Below, in pieces: positions 34,749-43,347 of a stretch of 51,681 nucleotides of DNA. Within the stretch, counting starts at the first letter, position 1. Every line of letters starts with the position of its first letter. Source of the stretch: an uncultured beta proteobacterium. Lineage in GTDB: Bacteria > Pseudomonadota > Gammaproteobacteria > Burkholderiales > Rhodocyclaceae. Under the pieces are notes generated by a model. That model ran no database searches. It had not been told where the DNA came from and saw only the letters and a list, made by a program, of their open reading frames with translations. A program made the position numbers and the translations under genes. The DNA lies in NCBI GenBank assembly GCA_903959855.1, contig CAJBYR010000022.1, forward strand, positions 1-51,681. Direction: 5' to 3'.

Positions 34749-36317
34749 ATGGCCGAGGGATCCTCCGATCTTTCGTACGGGCCGGCAACGGCGACCGCTG
34801 ACACTGCCGTGCTGGTTGCAGTGCTGGCTTGTGGCGCTTTCCTGCTCTGGAACACAGGTTTCGCAACCGACGACTACGTGCACCTGCTCCACGGCCTCAC
34901 GCGACCGATTAGCGAGAACTGGTTGCCGAAGGAATACATTTCAGTTCCGGTACTGCACTACACCCACGGTCTCGCCTACTTTGTCCTGGGCGACCGGCCG
35001 TGGGCCTACGATCTGCTGAAGGCTGGCTATGCCGGGATGGGCGTGTTTTTCGCCAGCCGCTTCTTCCAGTTGTTCTGTGCGCCGCGCCGCGCCTTGATGC
35101 TGGCTTTCCTGTTCATCTTCCTGCCGCTGCACGACGCCGCGACGTTCTGGCTTACCGGCCTGTATCTGGTGCTGTCCTTTTCCTGCTATTTGTTTGCCTA
35201 CGCCCAGGCAGCAGCAGGACGCTATGGGCGGGCAGTCCTGTTTGCACTGCTGGGCTCGTTTTCCAGCTATGGCTCGCCGCCCATTGCATTTGGTCTGGCC
35301 TTGCTGGCCATGATGCAGCGACGTCCGAAGCATGCGCTTGTCCTGCTGATTCCGAACCTGATCTATATCTTGTACTACTTGGCCACCTCGCTGCTGTTGA
35401 AGGCCGGAACCCAACGTCTGACGGGGGAATTCAGCCTCGGCGCGCTGGGCAAGCAGTTGCTGCTGCAGGTGGCCACCTTTCTTGACGCCAGCCTGGGCCC
35501 GTCAGCATGGGCCAAGCTTTATTTTTCCATTGCCAGCCTGGATGGTCTGGGGCTCGCGGCAGGCTTGCTGGCGGCGATCGTCTTGTTGCGTTTTGTCGCC
35601 GGCGAACCACGCCTTGCCGCCGACCGCCGGCTGCTTGTGGCGGCTTCGGTGATACTGGCGGGCTCCTTCGGCATGTTCGCACTGACCGGGCTCTATCCAC
35701 AGCTGGCTTTCAGTCTTGGCGACCGGATCATGATCTACGGCGGCTTTTTTCTGGTCTGCCTGATGGCTGTCGCGCGGCTGCCGCGATGGGTCGAAATGGG
35801 GATGGTCCTTGTGCTGTGCCTCGCCATCGGCGGAGTGTCCAGCCACTGGAAGCGCTGGAATCATTCGGTCGAGCGCGTGGCCGCCAACATTCGCGCCCAC
35901 GAGGGTTTTCGTACGCTCGCGGCGGGTTCCCGGCTGTACGTGTCGGGCCACCAGTACAGCAGGCTGGGACCATACTCGCACATTGATTTTTTTACCGCGG
36001 ACTACGTGGTGCAGACATTCTTTACGCTGCAACTCGGCGGCAATATTCCTTTCCGCGCGTCGTCCTTCAACCGGCGCATGGTCTTCGAAGGTGACAGTCT
36101 TCGTGATCGCAAGTACGGCGATACGGCGCCCGTCGAGGGCGGAATCTGGCTCTACGATTCCGAACGGAATGCGCTGGAATGGGTCGCGTCGGCTGAGATC
36201 TCGGCGCGCCTGCGGTCCTTGCCGGACGAAACCCGGCACTGGACCCAGCAGATTGGCGATGGGTGGCTCAAGACGCGCTTGCTGGAGGCCGTACCGCGCT
36301 TGCGTTACGCCTACTGA
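34749..36317 (+). CDS. polytopic membrane protein, probable GT-C type glycosyltransferase
   Basis: 522 residues with about ten hydrophobic helices up to residue 365, then a soluble domain of about 150 residues. The first loop after the first helix has ATDDYVHL (39-46). An acidic pair in the first extracytoplasmic loop is the catalytic signature of GT-C enzymes such as ArnT and PMTs. These use polyprenyl-phosphate sugars on the periplasmic side, matching the ArnC-like and ArnE/F-like genes nearby. An O-antigen polymerase is an alternative. The 3' end overlaps the convergent aminotransferase by 50 bases. Confidence 0.7.
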   Translation: MAEGSSDLSYGPATATADTAVLVAVLACGAFLLWNTGFATDDYVHLLHGLTRPISENWLPKEYISVPVLHYTHGLAYFVLGDRPWAYDLLKAGYAGMGVFFASRFFQLFCAPRRALMLAFLFIFLPLHDAATFWLTGLYLVLSFSCYLFAYAQAAAGRYGRAVLFALLGSFSSYGSPPIAFGLALLAMMQRRPKHALVLLIPNLIYILYYLATSLLLKAGTQRLTGEFSLGALGKQLLLQVATFLDASLGPSAWAKLYFSIASLDGLGLAAGLLAAIVLLRFVAGEPRLAADRRLLVAASVILAGSFGMFALTGLYPQLAFSLGDRIMIYGGFFLVCLMAVARLPRWVEMGMVLVLCLAIGGVSSHWKRWNHSVERVAANIRAHEGFRTLAAGSRLYVSGHQYSRLGPYSHIDFFTADYVVQTFFTLQLGGNIPFRASSFNRRMVFEGDSLRDRKYGDTAPVEGGIWLYDSERNALEWVASAEISARLRSLPDETRHWTQQIGDGWLKTRLLEAVPRLRYAY

Positions 36318-37425
36318 CCGGTTCTTCAGCCCCGAAGAAATCCCTTACCGCGCGAATCACCGTGTCGATTTCAACAGGTGTCAGGTGATCCCCCATCGGC
36401 AGGCTAAGCAACTCGGCATTCATTCCGTCGGTGGCGGTTTGCTGGTGCAGGTGCCGATAGGCTGCCAGGGCAGGCAGGGCCAACGGGTAGTGCACGCCGG
36501 TCTGGATTTGGCGCGCCTGAAGATGAGCCTGAAGCGCGTCCCGCCGCGGTGTGCGAATCACAAACAGGTGGTAGACGTGTCGGGCCCACTCGGCCACGAT
36601 CGGCAGCGTCAGTTCCTCGATGTTCGCCAACCCCTCATGGTAAGCCCTGGCGGCCGTGATTCGGCGTTCGGTCCAGGCGTCCAGATGGCCCAGCTTTGCG
36701 CTGAGAATGGCCGCCTGTAAACCGTCGAGCCTGGAATTGCGTCCTTCGAATTCGTGGTTGTACTTATCCTTGCGGCCATGATTGGCGATCATTCGACAGC
36801 GCTCGGCGAGCCCCGCATCCTGGGCGACAATCGCCCCGCCGTCGCCGTAGGCGCCGAGGTTCTTGCCTGGATAGAAACTGAAGCAGGCCAGGTCGCCTAG
36901 CGTACCGACCCGACGCTGACGATACTCCGCACCATGGGCCTGGGCGCAGTCTTCGATGATGCGCAGGCCAAATTCCGCGGCAAGGTCCCGAAGCGCACCC
37001 ATGTCGCAGGGGTGGCCGTAGAGATGGACGGCGACGATGGCAGAGGTGGCCGCCGTGATGCGGGCGCGTACGTCCGCCAGATCCAGCGTGTAGGTGCGTG
37101 GATCGCAGGCGCAGAAGACCACCCTCAGGCCGCTACGGGTCACGGCTTCGCTGCTGGCGATGAAGCTGTTGGCGGGCACGATCACTTCGCTTCCGGCAGG
37201 AAGCCCGAGCGCCTCGAAGGCAATCTCCAGCGCATCCGTGCCATTGCCGACTCCAATGCAATGGGCAGCACCCAGATAGCGCGCAAAATCCTGTTCGAAA
37301 GATCTGGCGTAAGGTCCATTGACAAACGCGGCGTCGGCGATGACGTTCGCAATAGCGGCATCCACCTCTTCCTTGATTTCCAGATACTGCTTGTGAAGGT
37401 CGAGAAACTTGATTTCGGTGGTCAT
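36268..37425 (-). CDS. DegT/DnrJ/EryC1/StrS sugar aminotransferase (FdtB/WbpE-like)
   Basis: 385 residues on the minus strand, the only reversed gene inside the sugar locus. It begins TTEIKFLDLHKQYLEIKEE. PLP motifs include EDCAQAHGA and the Schiff-base lysine in FYPGKNLGAYGDGG (Lys188), a version common among sugar C3 aminotransferases (FdtB, QdtB, WbpE). It could supply a 3-amino sugar, for instance with the WbpB-like dehydrogenase at 42289. The frame is open 27 codons further upstream, but conservation starts at ATG 37425. Its orientation suggests separate control or later insertion. Confidence 0.87.
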   Translation of the reverse strand: MTTEIKFLDLHKQYLEIKEEVDAAIANVIADAAFVNGPYARSFEQDFARYLGAAHCIGVGNGTDALEIAFEALGLPAGSEVIVPANSFIASSEAVTRSGLRVVFCACDPRTYTLDLADVRARITAATSAIVAVHLYGHPCDMGALRDLAAEFGLRIIEDCAQAHGAEYRQRRVGTLGDLACFSFYPGKNLGAYGDGGAIVAQDAGLAERCRMIANHGRKDKYNHEFEGRNSRLDGLQAAILSAKLGHLDAWTERRITAARAYHEGLANIEELTLPIVAEWARHVYHLFVIRTPRRDALQAHLQARQIQTGVHYPLALPALAAYRHLHQQTATDGMNAELLSLPMGDHLTPVEIDTVIRAVRDFFGAEEPVSRRNASAVRPPASAS

Positions 37426-37560
37426 GACAATGGCGCGGAAAAGCGCAAATCCTAGCATGCGTAGAAAGCTGAACGGATCGCGGAAGCATGGCGCGTGGCC
37501 CTGCAACGCTCGGAAAGCGGGCAGATCGGCTAAAATGCATCAATTTTTCGGGACGCGTAT
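37426..37560. promoter_or_regulatory. divergent intergenic region, likely promoters for both flanking genes
   Basis: The 135-base gap between oppositely oriented genes must carry control for at least one of them. TAAAAT at 37531-37536 is a good -10 candidate for the plus-strand SDR gene, but I see no matching -35 at 16-18 bases. On the minus strand TAGGAT (about 37449-37454) is a weak -10. No gene is visible in the gap. Confidence 0.4.
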
Positions 37561-38532
37561 ATGACAGTCGATGATTCGGTTTTCCTGACCGGCGGGGCCG
37601 GATTCATCGGAACCGCCCTGGCCCGGCATTTCCTCGACCAGGGGGCCCGCGTTACCGTCTTCGACGTGTTCGTGCGCGACGCGATGCAGTATTTTCCGGA
37701 AGTGGCGAAGCATCCGAACCTGCGCCTGGTCAAGGGTGATGTCCGCGATCTGGCGGCGGTCAAGGCAGCCATCGGCGATGCCAGCCTGGTGTTCCATCTC
37801 GCGGCGATAGCAGGGGTGAGCAAGTATTTCCGTATTCCGGCCGAAGTCATGGAAATCAACGTGATCGGCACCTACAACGTGCTGGAGGCGGTCAAGGACA
37901 ATCGCAATGTCCGCGCCTTCTTCGATTTTTCGACCAGCGAGATCTACGGCAGCAACTGCTTCGGGGCGCGCGAGGATGGCGACGTCAAGATGGAAAACAT
38001 CTTTGCCAAGCGCTGGACCTATGCGACGTCCAAGATTGCTTCGGAGAAGTTCGGTATGGCCTACCATTGGCAGCATGGCGTTCCCTTCATTGGCATCCGG
38101 CCTTTCAATGTGTATGGCCCGGGGCAGGTAGGCGAAGGCGTGATCAGCTATTTCCTTAACAACTGCCTGCGTAACGAAGTAATCAATGTGACCGGCGATG
38201 GCGCCCAAAGCCGCACCTATTGTTACATCGACGATTTCGTCGACGGCATTCGGCTGCTGCTGGAGAATGTCGATCAGGCGGTCGGCGCTTCATTCAATAT
38301 CGGGCGCGCCACCGAAATCTATTCGGTACTCAGCCTCGCCCAGTTGGCGCAGGAAGTGTCAGGCGTCTCGCCGGGCATTGAGTTCATTCAACACGCAGGC
38401 GATGACGTGATGGTGCGCTCGCCGTCCATCGACAAGATGAAGGCGCTTGGATTCCGGCCGAAGATCGATCTGCGGGAGGGTCTGCGACGGACGCTGGCAT
38501 GGTACCGGAGCCATCAGGTCGCCCTGGATTGA
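37561..38532 (+). CDS. NAD-dependent epimerase/dehydratase (ArnA-decarboxylase/UXS-like SDR)
   Basis: 323 residues, extended SDR. GGAGFIGTAL is at 11-20, STSEIYG at 124-130 with Ser126-Glu127, and catalytic YATSK at 154-158. The TSE triplet is shared by UDP-glucuronate decarboxylases (ArnA C-terminal domain, UXS) and some 4,6-dehydratases, so the reaction is not settled by it. Context with ArnC-like, ArnE/F-like and formyltransferase genes favours an ArnA-type role. It has its own upstream region and overlaps the next start by one base (TGATG). Confidence 0.8.
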   Translation: MTVDDSVFLTGGAGFIGTALARHFLDQGARVTVFDVFVRDAMQYFPEVAKHPNLRLVKGDVRDLAAVKAAIGDASLVFHLAAIAGVSKYFRIPAEVMEINVIGTYNVLEAVKDNRNVRAFFDFSTSEIYGSNCFGAREDGDVKMENIFAKRWTYATSKIASEKFGMAYHWQHGVPFIGIRPFNVYGPGQVGEGVISYFLNNCLRNEVINVTGDGAQSRTYCYIDDFVDGIRLLLENVDQAVGASFNIGRATEIYSVLSLAQLAQEVSGVSPGIEFIQHAGDDVMVRSPSIDKMKALGFRPKIDLREGLRRTLAWYRSHQVALD

Positions 38533-39470
38533 TGAAGCTTTCACTCGTCATTCCCGCCTACAACGAGGAAGCCTGCCTGCCGCGCCTGATCGAGGCGCTT
38601 GAAGGGTGCCTGTCGGGCCCGTTGCGCGGACATGAAGTAGAAGTTATCCTGGTCGATGACCATTCCAGCGATGGAACCCATGCACTACTCGCTGAGTACG
38701 CCGACAGACATCCATGGCTGAAATACATTCGTTTGCTGCGTAATTCCGGTAGCCATGTGGCGATCTTCGCTGGACTGGGCGTTTGCCGCGGCGATGCGGC
38801 TTACATCATGGGTGCGGACCTGCAGGACCCCCCCGAAATAATTCCACACTTCCTCGCCGAACTGGAGCGGGGGCACAAGATCGTCCTCGGCGAGCGTGCG
38901 GAGCGGGACGACCCCTGGCACAAGGTCTTGCCATCGAAGGTATTCAACTACTTCATGAGCCGCTTCGTGCTGCGAAACTTTCCGGTCAACGGCGGCGACG
39001 TGTTCCTTCTCGATCGGGACATCATCGACGCCGTCCTGCAGTGCAATGAAAAGAACGTCAATATCTTCGTGCTCATGTTGTCCCTTTGCAGCGACGTGGG
39101 ATCTGTGCAATACCATCGCCGTGAGCGGGTCGCCGGGCAGAGCAAGTGGAACTTTCGCAAGCTGGTGAAGCTGGCCTTCGACAGCGTGATTACCGTGGGC
39201 TATCTGCCCCTGAAAGCGATTCTCTGGATGGGGGTGGGCACCTTCCTGTTTTCCATGTTGATACTTGCCTATCTGCTGGCGGCAAATGCACTCGGCTGGA
39301 TCCAGGTGCCGGGGTGGACGTCGGTACTGGCCCTGATCGCCGTGTTCGGCGGCATGAACATGATCGCCATCGCCATTGTCGGCGAATACTTGTGGCGGAA
39401 TTTCGACCAGACCCGCCAGCGTCCGATGTTCATCATCGAACGACGCAGCCCGGAAGGACACGGCACATGA
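38532..39470 (+). CDS. ArnC/DPM1-like polyprenyl-phosphate glycosyltransferase
   Basis: 312 residues. The GT2 domain has LSLVIPAYNEEACLPRL (3-19), LVDDHSSDGT and GADLQDPPE (94-102, with the DLQD metal site). Two C-terminal transmembrane helices follow at about 232-255 and 265-290. This architecture is that of ArnC, GtrB and DPM1, which load a sugar onto undecaprenyl phosphate at the cytoplasmic face. The small transporter pair at 41605 and 41940 could flip the product and the GT-C-like protein at 34749 could use it. Coupled to the next gene by ATGA. Confidence 0.88.
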   Translation: MKLSLVIPAYNEEACLPRLIEALEGCLSGPLRGHEVEVILVDDHSSDGTHALLAEYADRHPWLKYIRLLRNSGSHVAIFAGLGVCRGDAAYIMGADLQDPPEIIPHFLAELERGHKIVLGERAERDDPWHKVLPSKVFNYFMSRFVLRNFPVNGGDVFLLDRDIIDAVLQCNEKNVNIFVLMLSLCSDVGSVQYHRRERVAGQSKWNFRKLVKLAFDSVITVGYLPLKAILWMGVGTFLFSMLILAYLLAANALGWIQVPGWTSVLALIAVFGGMNMIAIAIVGEYLWRNFDQTRQRPMFIIERRSPEGHGT

Positions 39471-40675
39471 CCATTCCGCTAGCGCGCCCTTGGCTTGGCG
39501 AGGCCGAGGCAGATGCCGCGCGGGCGACGGTGCTTTCCGGGTGGGTCATGCAGGGACCAAAGGTCGCCGAGTTCGAACAGCAGTTTGCGGAATACGTTGG
39601 CGCCGGCCACGCCTGCGCGGTCTCCAGCGGCACTGCGGCGCTGGTGCTGGCCCTCAAGGCGGTCGGCGTCGGCCATGGCGATGTGGTGCTCACTGTATCG
39701 CACAGTTTTATCGCCACGGCCAACGCGATCCGTGCATGCGGCGCCGAACCGGTTTTCATCGACATCGAGCCGGCCGGTTACAACATGGATGTGGCCGCTC
39801 TTGCACGATTGCTAGCCGATCAATGTCGTCGAGACGGCGATGGACTTTGGTATAAAGGCGTCGCTGGCCTGCTCCACCTCGCCGAATCGCCGCTGTGCAC
39901 GGCCAAGGGCCCAATCGGGCGAGTGGCGGCCATTCTCGCCGTGCACCAGATGGGAATCCCCTGCGATATCACAGCGATAGATGGCCTGGCACGGGAATAT
40001 CGGATTCCCTGGGTGGAGGATGCGGCGTGCGCGATCGGCAGCGAATGGCAGGGCGAACGCATCGGGCGGCCGCATGGCGATGCGGCCTGCTTCAGTTTCC
40101 ACCCGCGCAAGATAATTACCACCGGCGATGGCGGGATGATCGTCACCAATCGGCCCGACATCGATGAAGCTTGCCGCCTCTGGCGCCAGCACGGCATGGT
40201 GCCGGCGGCTTCCGGCGGTTTGTTCGAGACCTATGCCTGCACCGCCTACAACTACCGCCTCACCGACATTCAGGCGGCGATCGGATTGGTGCAGTTGGGC
40301 CGCCTTGCCGAGATCGTGGAACGTCGTCGCGAACGGGTGGCGCACTACCGGACCCGCCTTGCCGGCAACCCCGCTTTCCGAATCTTTCCGGAGCCGGCCG
40401 GTTGCCGCAGCAACTGGCAGAGCCTGCCGCTGGATTTTGGTGGAACCGGGGTCGACCAGGGAAAGCTGATTCACGCTTTGGCCGCTGACGGCATCACGGC
40501 CAAGCCCGGCATCATGAACGCCCACGGCGAGCCACCGTATGGTGGGCTATGGGAATTGCCGGAAAGCGAGCGACGGCGCACCGAAACCATACTGCTGCCC
40601 CTGTTCCACGATCTGGAACTTACCGACATCGAGCGCGTGGCGGGTGTCCTCAAACGGTTCGCTGTTCATGGCTGA
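39467..40675 (+). CDS. DegT/DnrJ/EryC1/StrS sugar aminotransferase
   Basis: 402 residues, slightly long for the family because of an insertion near 118-145. PLP elements are SSGTAALVLALKAV, VEDAACAIGSE and the lysine in FHPRKIITTGDGG (Lys215), a form seen in perosamine-synthase/DesI-like C4 aminotransferases. Between the ArnC-like transferase and the formyltransferase it would make the 4-amino sugar that the latter formylates, matching the ArnB-ArnA order of reactions. The exact sugar nucleotide is unknown. Overlaps the formyltransferase start by 8 bases. Confidence 0.88.
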   Translation: MTIPLARPWLGEAEADAARATVLSGWVMQGPKVAEFEQQFAEYVGAGHACAVSSGTAALVLALKAVGVGHGDVVLTVSHSFIATANAIRACGAEPVFIDIEPAGYNMDVAALARLLADQCRRDGDGLWYKGVAGLLHLAESPLCTAKGPIGRVAAILAVHQMGIPCDITAIDGLAREYRIPWVEDAACAIGSEWQGERIGRPHGDAACFSFHPRKIITTGDGGMIVTNRPDIDEACRLWRQHGMVPAASGGLFETYACTAYNYRLTDIQAAIGLVQLGRLAEIVERRRERVAHYRTRLAGNPAFRIFPEPAGCRSNWQSLPLDFGGTGVDQGKLIHALAADGITAKPGIMNAHGEPPYGGLWELPESERRRTETILLPLFHDLELTDIERVAGVLKRFAVHG

Positions 40676-41597
40676 TAGCAAGCGCGTATTGTTCATTGGG
40701 AGCAAGCAGCAAGGATACGCTGCGCTGGAAACCATTTTTTCGGTTTCTAGGGATTCTTTGATCGGAATTTTGACGCTTGATGACAGCGGCGATACTCGAA
40801 CTGTATTGCCGCGCTTCATGGAGTTTTCGGAACGAACAGGCGTTCCCTTAGATATCGCGAGCAATCGCAAAGCGTCCGAAGAAGTAATTAAGAGAGTTCG
40901 CCCGGACTTATGTCTTGTGGTCGGCTGGTATTGGTTGATTGATTCAGCGGTTTTGGCGCTGGTCAAAGATGGAATGTTGGGAGTTCACAACTCCCTCTTG
41001 CCCAGATATCGGGGCGGATCTCCGCTGATATGGTCAATTCTCAATGGGGACAGGGAAGTTGGATTTTCCTTGTTTTCATTTACAAGTGGAATGGATGACG
41101 GCCCAGTATGGGCCAGATGTCGAGCAAGTGTAAGCGATGATGATTACATCGCCGATATTCTCGTTAAGCTTGAGCGGGAACTGATGGAAATGTTGCGTCA
41201 GAAGTTTCCTTTAATATTGCAGGGAACGATAAAGCCAACTCAACAAGATCATGACCAGGCAACATATTGTGCGCCGCGTGTTCCCGATGACGGACTTGTC
41301 GATTGGCGTAAGCCGGCATGTGACGTATACAACTTCATTCGTGCGCAGTCGTCGCCTTATCCTGGCGCCTTTACTTATCTCGACGGAACGAAGCTAGTGC
41401 TGTGGCGGGCTAAGCTATTTCAACAAACTTATTTTGGGACTCCTGGCCAGATAGCCAGGATTGGCTCTGAAGGGGTCTACGTGATCTGCGGAAGCAACAC
41501 CGCAGTATTGGTTACGGATACTGAGTACAGCGGTGACCGAGCAAACCCTAGCAAGTTTATTACTTCGATCCGGACCCGGCTACCGAGTGGCAGGTAG
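40668..41597 (+). CDS. sugar N-formyltransferase (ArnA N-terminal/Fmt-like)
   Basis: 309 residues: an N-terminal 10-formyl-THF transferase domain (about 5-200) and a C-terminal Fmt-type OB domain (about 215-290), like the ArnA N-half. The catalytic loop is GVHNSLLPRYRGGSP, with His107 kept and an Asp in SGMDDGPV. The Asn that precedes this His in GART/FMT/ArnA is Gly105 here, with Asn108 just after the His; the effect is unknown. GC is strikingly low: about 47% and 50% in two sampled 60-base lines versus 70% in a line of the gene at 42289. It ends in TAG. Likely a recent arrival. Confidence 0.87.
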   Translation: MADSKRVLFIGSKQQGYAALETIFSVSRDSLIGILTLDDSGDTRTVLPRFMEFSERTGVPLDIASNRKASEEVIKRVRPDLCLVVGWYWLIDSAVLALVKDGMLGVHNSLLPRYRGGSPLIWSILNGDREVGFSLFSFTSGMDDGPVWARCRASVSDDDYIADILVKLERELMEMLRQKFPLILQGTIKPTQQDHDQATYCAPRVPDDGLVDWRKPACDVYNFIRAQSSPYPGAFTYLDGTKLVLWRAKLFQQTYFGTPGQIARIGSEGVYVICGSNTAVLVTDTEYSGDRANPSKFITSIRTRLPSGR

Positions 41598-41604
41598 TAA
41601 AGCC

Positions 41605-41943
41605 GTGCTACCTATTTTTCTAAGTGTGGCGTGCCAGCTTGGCGCGGTCCTGCTGCTCAAGCAACTGGCCCTGGTGCAGCCGGCCTTTTCAGTTGCCGGC
41701 GTGGCGCTGCATCCGCTGTTCTGGGCGGCGATCGTCTGTCTGGGACTGCAGGCACTGCTCTGGCAGCGCGTGCTTGACCGTCACCCGCTGTCAGTGGCCT
41801 ATCCGCTCAACAGCATGATCTACCCGGCATCCCTGCTTGCGGGCTGGGTCTTGTTCGGCGAGGCCCTGACGCTGCCACGGCTTGCCGGCAGCGCGGTGAT
41901 TCTGTGTGGAATCTGGCTGATGTCATCGAGGCACTCAGCGTGA
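41605..41943 (+). CDS. EamA/DMT-family small membrane protein, ArnE-like half
   Basis: 112 residues with four transmembrane helices (LPIFLSVACQLGAVLLLKQL, then about 35-52, 62-82, 90-107). This is the EmrE-like half-size fold; SVAYPLNSMIYPASLLAG is typical of ArnE/ArnF and related flippase subunits. I start at GTG 41605, after a GGCAGG ribosome site; GTG 41533 would place 24 poorly conserved residues inside the formyltransferase. It overlaps its partner by GTGA, implying a 1:1 heterodimer that flips an undecaprenyl-phosphate-linked amino sugar. Confidence 0.82.
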   Translation: MLPIFLSVACQLGAVLLLKQLALVQPAFSVAGVALHPLFWAAIVCLGLQALLWQRVLDRHPLSVAYPLNSMIYPASLLAGWVLFGEALTLPRLAGSAVILCGIWLMSSRHSA

Positions 41944-42284
41944 CGGAATATGGCCTGGCGCTGTGCGCCGTGAGTTGCACTTCCTGCGGCCAGCTGTGCC
42001 TGAAGATGGCTTCCCGCACCGGGCTCTTCCCTACCGCCAGCCGGCAACGATGGGTAAAATATGCGTGGCTGATGGTGGGCTACGGGGCCTTGCTGCTGGC
42101 GGTCGGCATCAGTGCCTATGCGCTGCGGTTCCTGGAAGTGAATGTCCTGGTTTCGCTGACGGCCTTGGCCTATCCGCTGGTCGTGAGTTTGTCCCGTGTG
42201 TTTTTTGACGAGCGCCTTACGCGGAATCAATGGTCGGGGCTGATGCTCGTCTGCTCCGGTGTTGCGCTTTATAACCTGGCGTGA
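41940..42284 (+). CDS. EamA/DMT-family small membrane protein, ArnF-like half
   Basis: 114 residues, four predicted helices: YGLALCAVSCTSCGQLCLK, WLMVGYGALLLAVGISAYAL, VLVSLTALAYPLVVSLSRV and WSGLMLVCSGVALYNLA. It is the second member of an ArnE/ArnF-like pair and begins at GTG 41940, coupled to the first. Such pairs carry lipid-linked sugars across the inner membrane. SMR multidrug transporters share the fold, but the glycan context makes a flippase more likely. Confidence 0.82.
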   Translation: MTEYGLALCAVSCTSCGQLCLKMASRTGLFPTASRQRWVKYAWLMVGYGALLLAVGISAYALRFLEVNVLVSLTALAYPLVVSLSRVFFDERLTRNQWSGLMLVCSGVALYNLA

Positions 42285-42288
42285 GTCT

Positions 42289-43347
42289 ATGTTGAAGTTT
42301 GCCTTGATTGGATGCGGCCGCGTGGCCAAGCGGCATGCCGAACTCCTGGGCCTCGGGCAGATCGCCGGCGCGCGGCTCGCCGCCGTGTGCGACTGCGTGG
42401 AGGACCGGGCGCGCGCCTTCGGCGAGAAGTACGGCGTCCCCTGGTACGTCGACATGCGCGCGATGATGGCGGCCGAGTCCCTGGATGTGGTGTCGATTCT
42501 GACGCCGAGCGGGCTCCATGCCGAACACCTGCTGGCCGTGGCGCCCTATCAGAAGCACGTGGTGCTGGAAAAGCCCATGGCCCTTACCCTGGATGATGCC
42601 GATGCCATGATCCGGGCCTGCGCCGAGAACGAGATACGCCTGTTCGTGGTCAAGCAGAACCGCTTCAACGTGCCGGTGCAGAAACTCAGGGAAGCCATGG
42701 AAGCGGGCCGTTTCGGCAGGCTGGTGCTGGGCACCGTTCGCGTCCGCTGGTGCCGCCCCCAGTCCTATTACGATCAGGACGCATGGCGCGGCACCTGGGC
42801 TTTCGACGGTGGCGTACTGACCAACCAGGCCAGTCATCACATCGATCTTCTTGAATGGATGGTAGGCGAGGTCGAGAGCGTCTTCGCCAAGAGCACGACC
42901 GCACTGGTGAACATCGAAGCCGAGGATACCGCCGTAGTGACGCTCAAGTTCCGCAACGGGGCACTCGGTGTCATCGAGGCAACTACTGCGGCGCGACCTA
43001 AGGATCTGGAGGGCTCGATTTCCATTCTCGGCGAGCGGGGCTCGGTCGAGATCGGAGGCTTCGCCGTTAACCGGATGAAGGCATGGAACTTCGTGGAGCC
43101 CCTGGCCGGCGATGACGAAGTGATGGAGAAGTTCTCGGTCAATCCGCCCAATGTCTATGGTTTCGGACACCAGGCCTATTACGAACACGTGGTCGATTGC
43201 ATCAGGAACGGCAAGCAGCACCTGGTGGATGGCCTCGAGGGAAGAAAGAGCCTCGAACTGATCTCCGCCATTTACGAGTCGATCGAAACCGGGAAGGAAG
43301 TGCGCCTGCGCTTCAAGCCTGACCGCTGCAAGCTGGGGATCCGGTGA
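42289..43347 (+). CDS. Gfo/Idh/MocA oxidoreductase, WbpB/WlbA-like
   Basis: 352 residues. The Rossmann motif GCGRVAKRH is at 8-16, the EKP motif is at 94-96, and KQNRFNVPVQKLREA near 124-138 and TNQASHHIDLL are characteristic of WlbA/WbpB, which oxidises UDP-GlcNAc uronic acid at C3 with NAD. The expected upstream enzyme is a UDP-GlcNAc 6-dehydrogenase; the only candidate here is the damaged gene at 10792. Downstream steps need a C3 aminotransferase and an acetyltransferase, for which 36268-37425 and 43344 are candidates. The start ATG follows the previous stop by 4 bases. Confidence 0.85.
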   Translation: MLKFALIGCGRVAKRHAELLGLGQIAGARLAAVCDCVEDRARAFGEKYGVPWYVDMRAMMAAESLDVVSILTPSGLHAEHLLAVAPYQKHVVLEKPMALTLDDADAMIRACAENEIRLFVVKQNRFNVPVQKLREAMEAGRFGRLVLGTVRVRWCRPQSYYDQDAWRGTWAFDGGVLTNQASHHIDLLEWMVGEVESVFAKSTTALVNIEAEDTAVVTLKFRNGALGVIEATTAARPKDLEGSISILGERGSVEIGGFAVNRMKAWNFVEPLAGDDEVMEKFSVNPPNVYGFGHQAYYEHVVDCIRNGKQHLVDGLEGRKSLELISAIYESIETGKEVRLRFKPDRCKLGIR

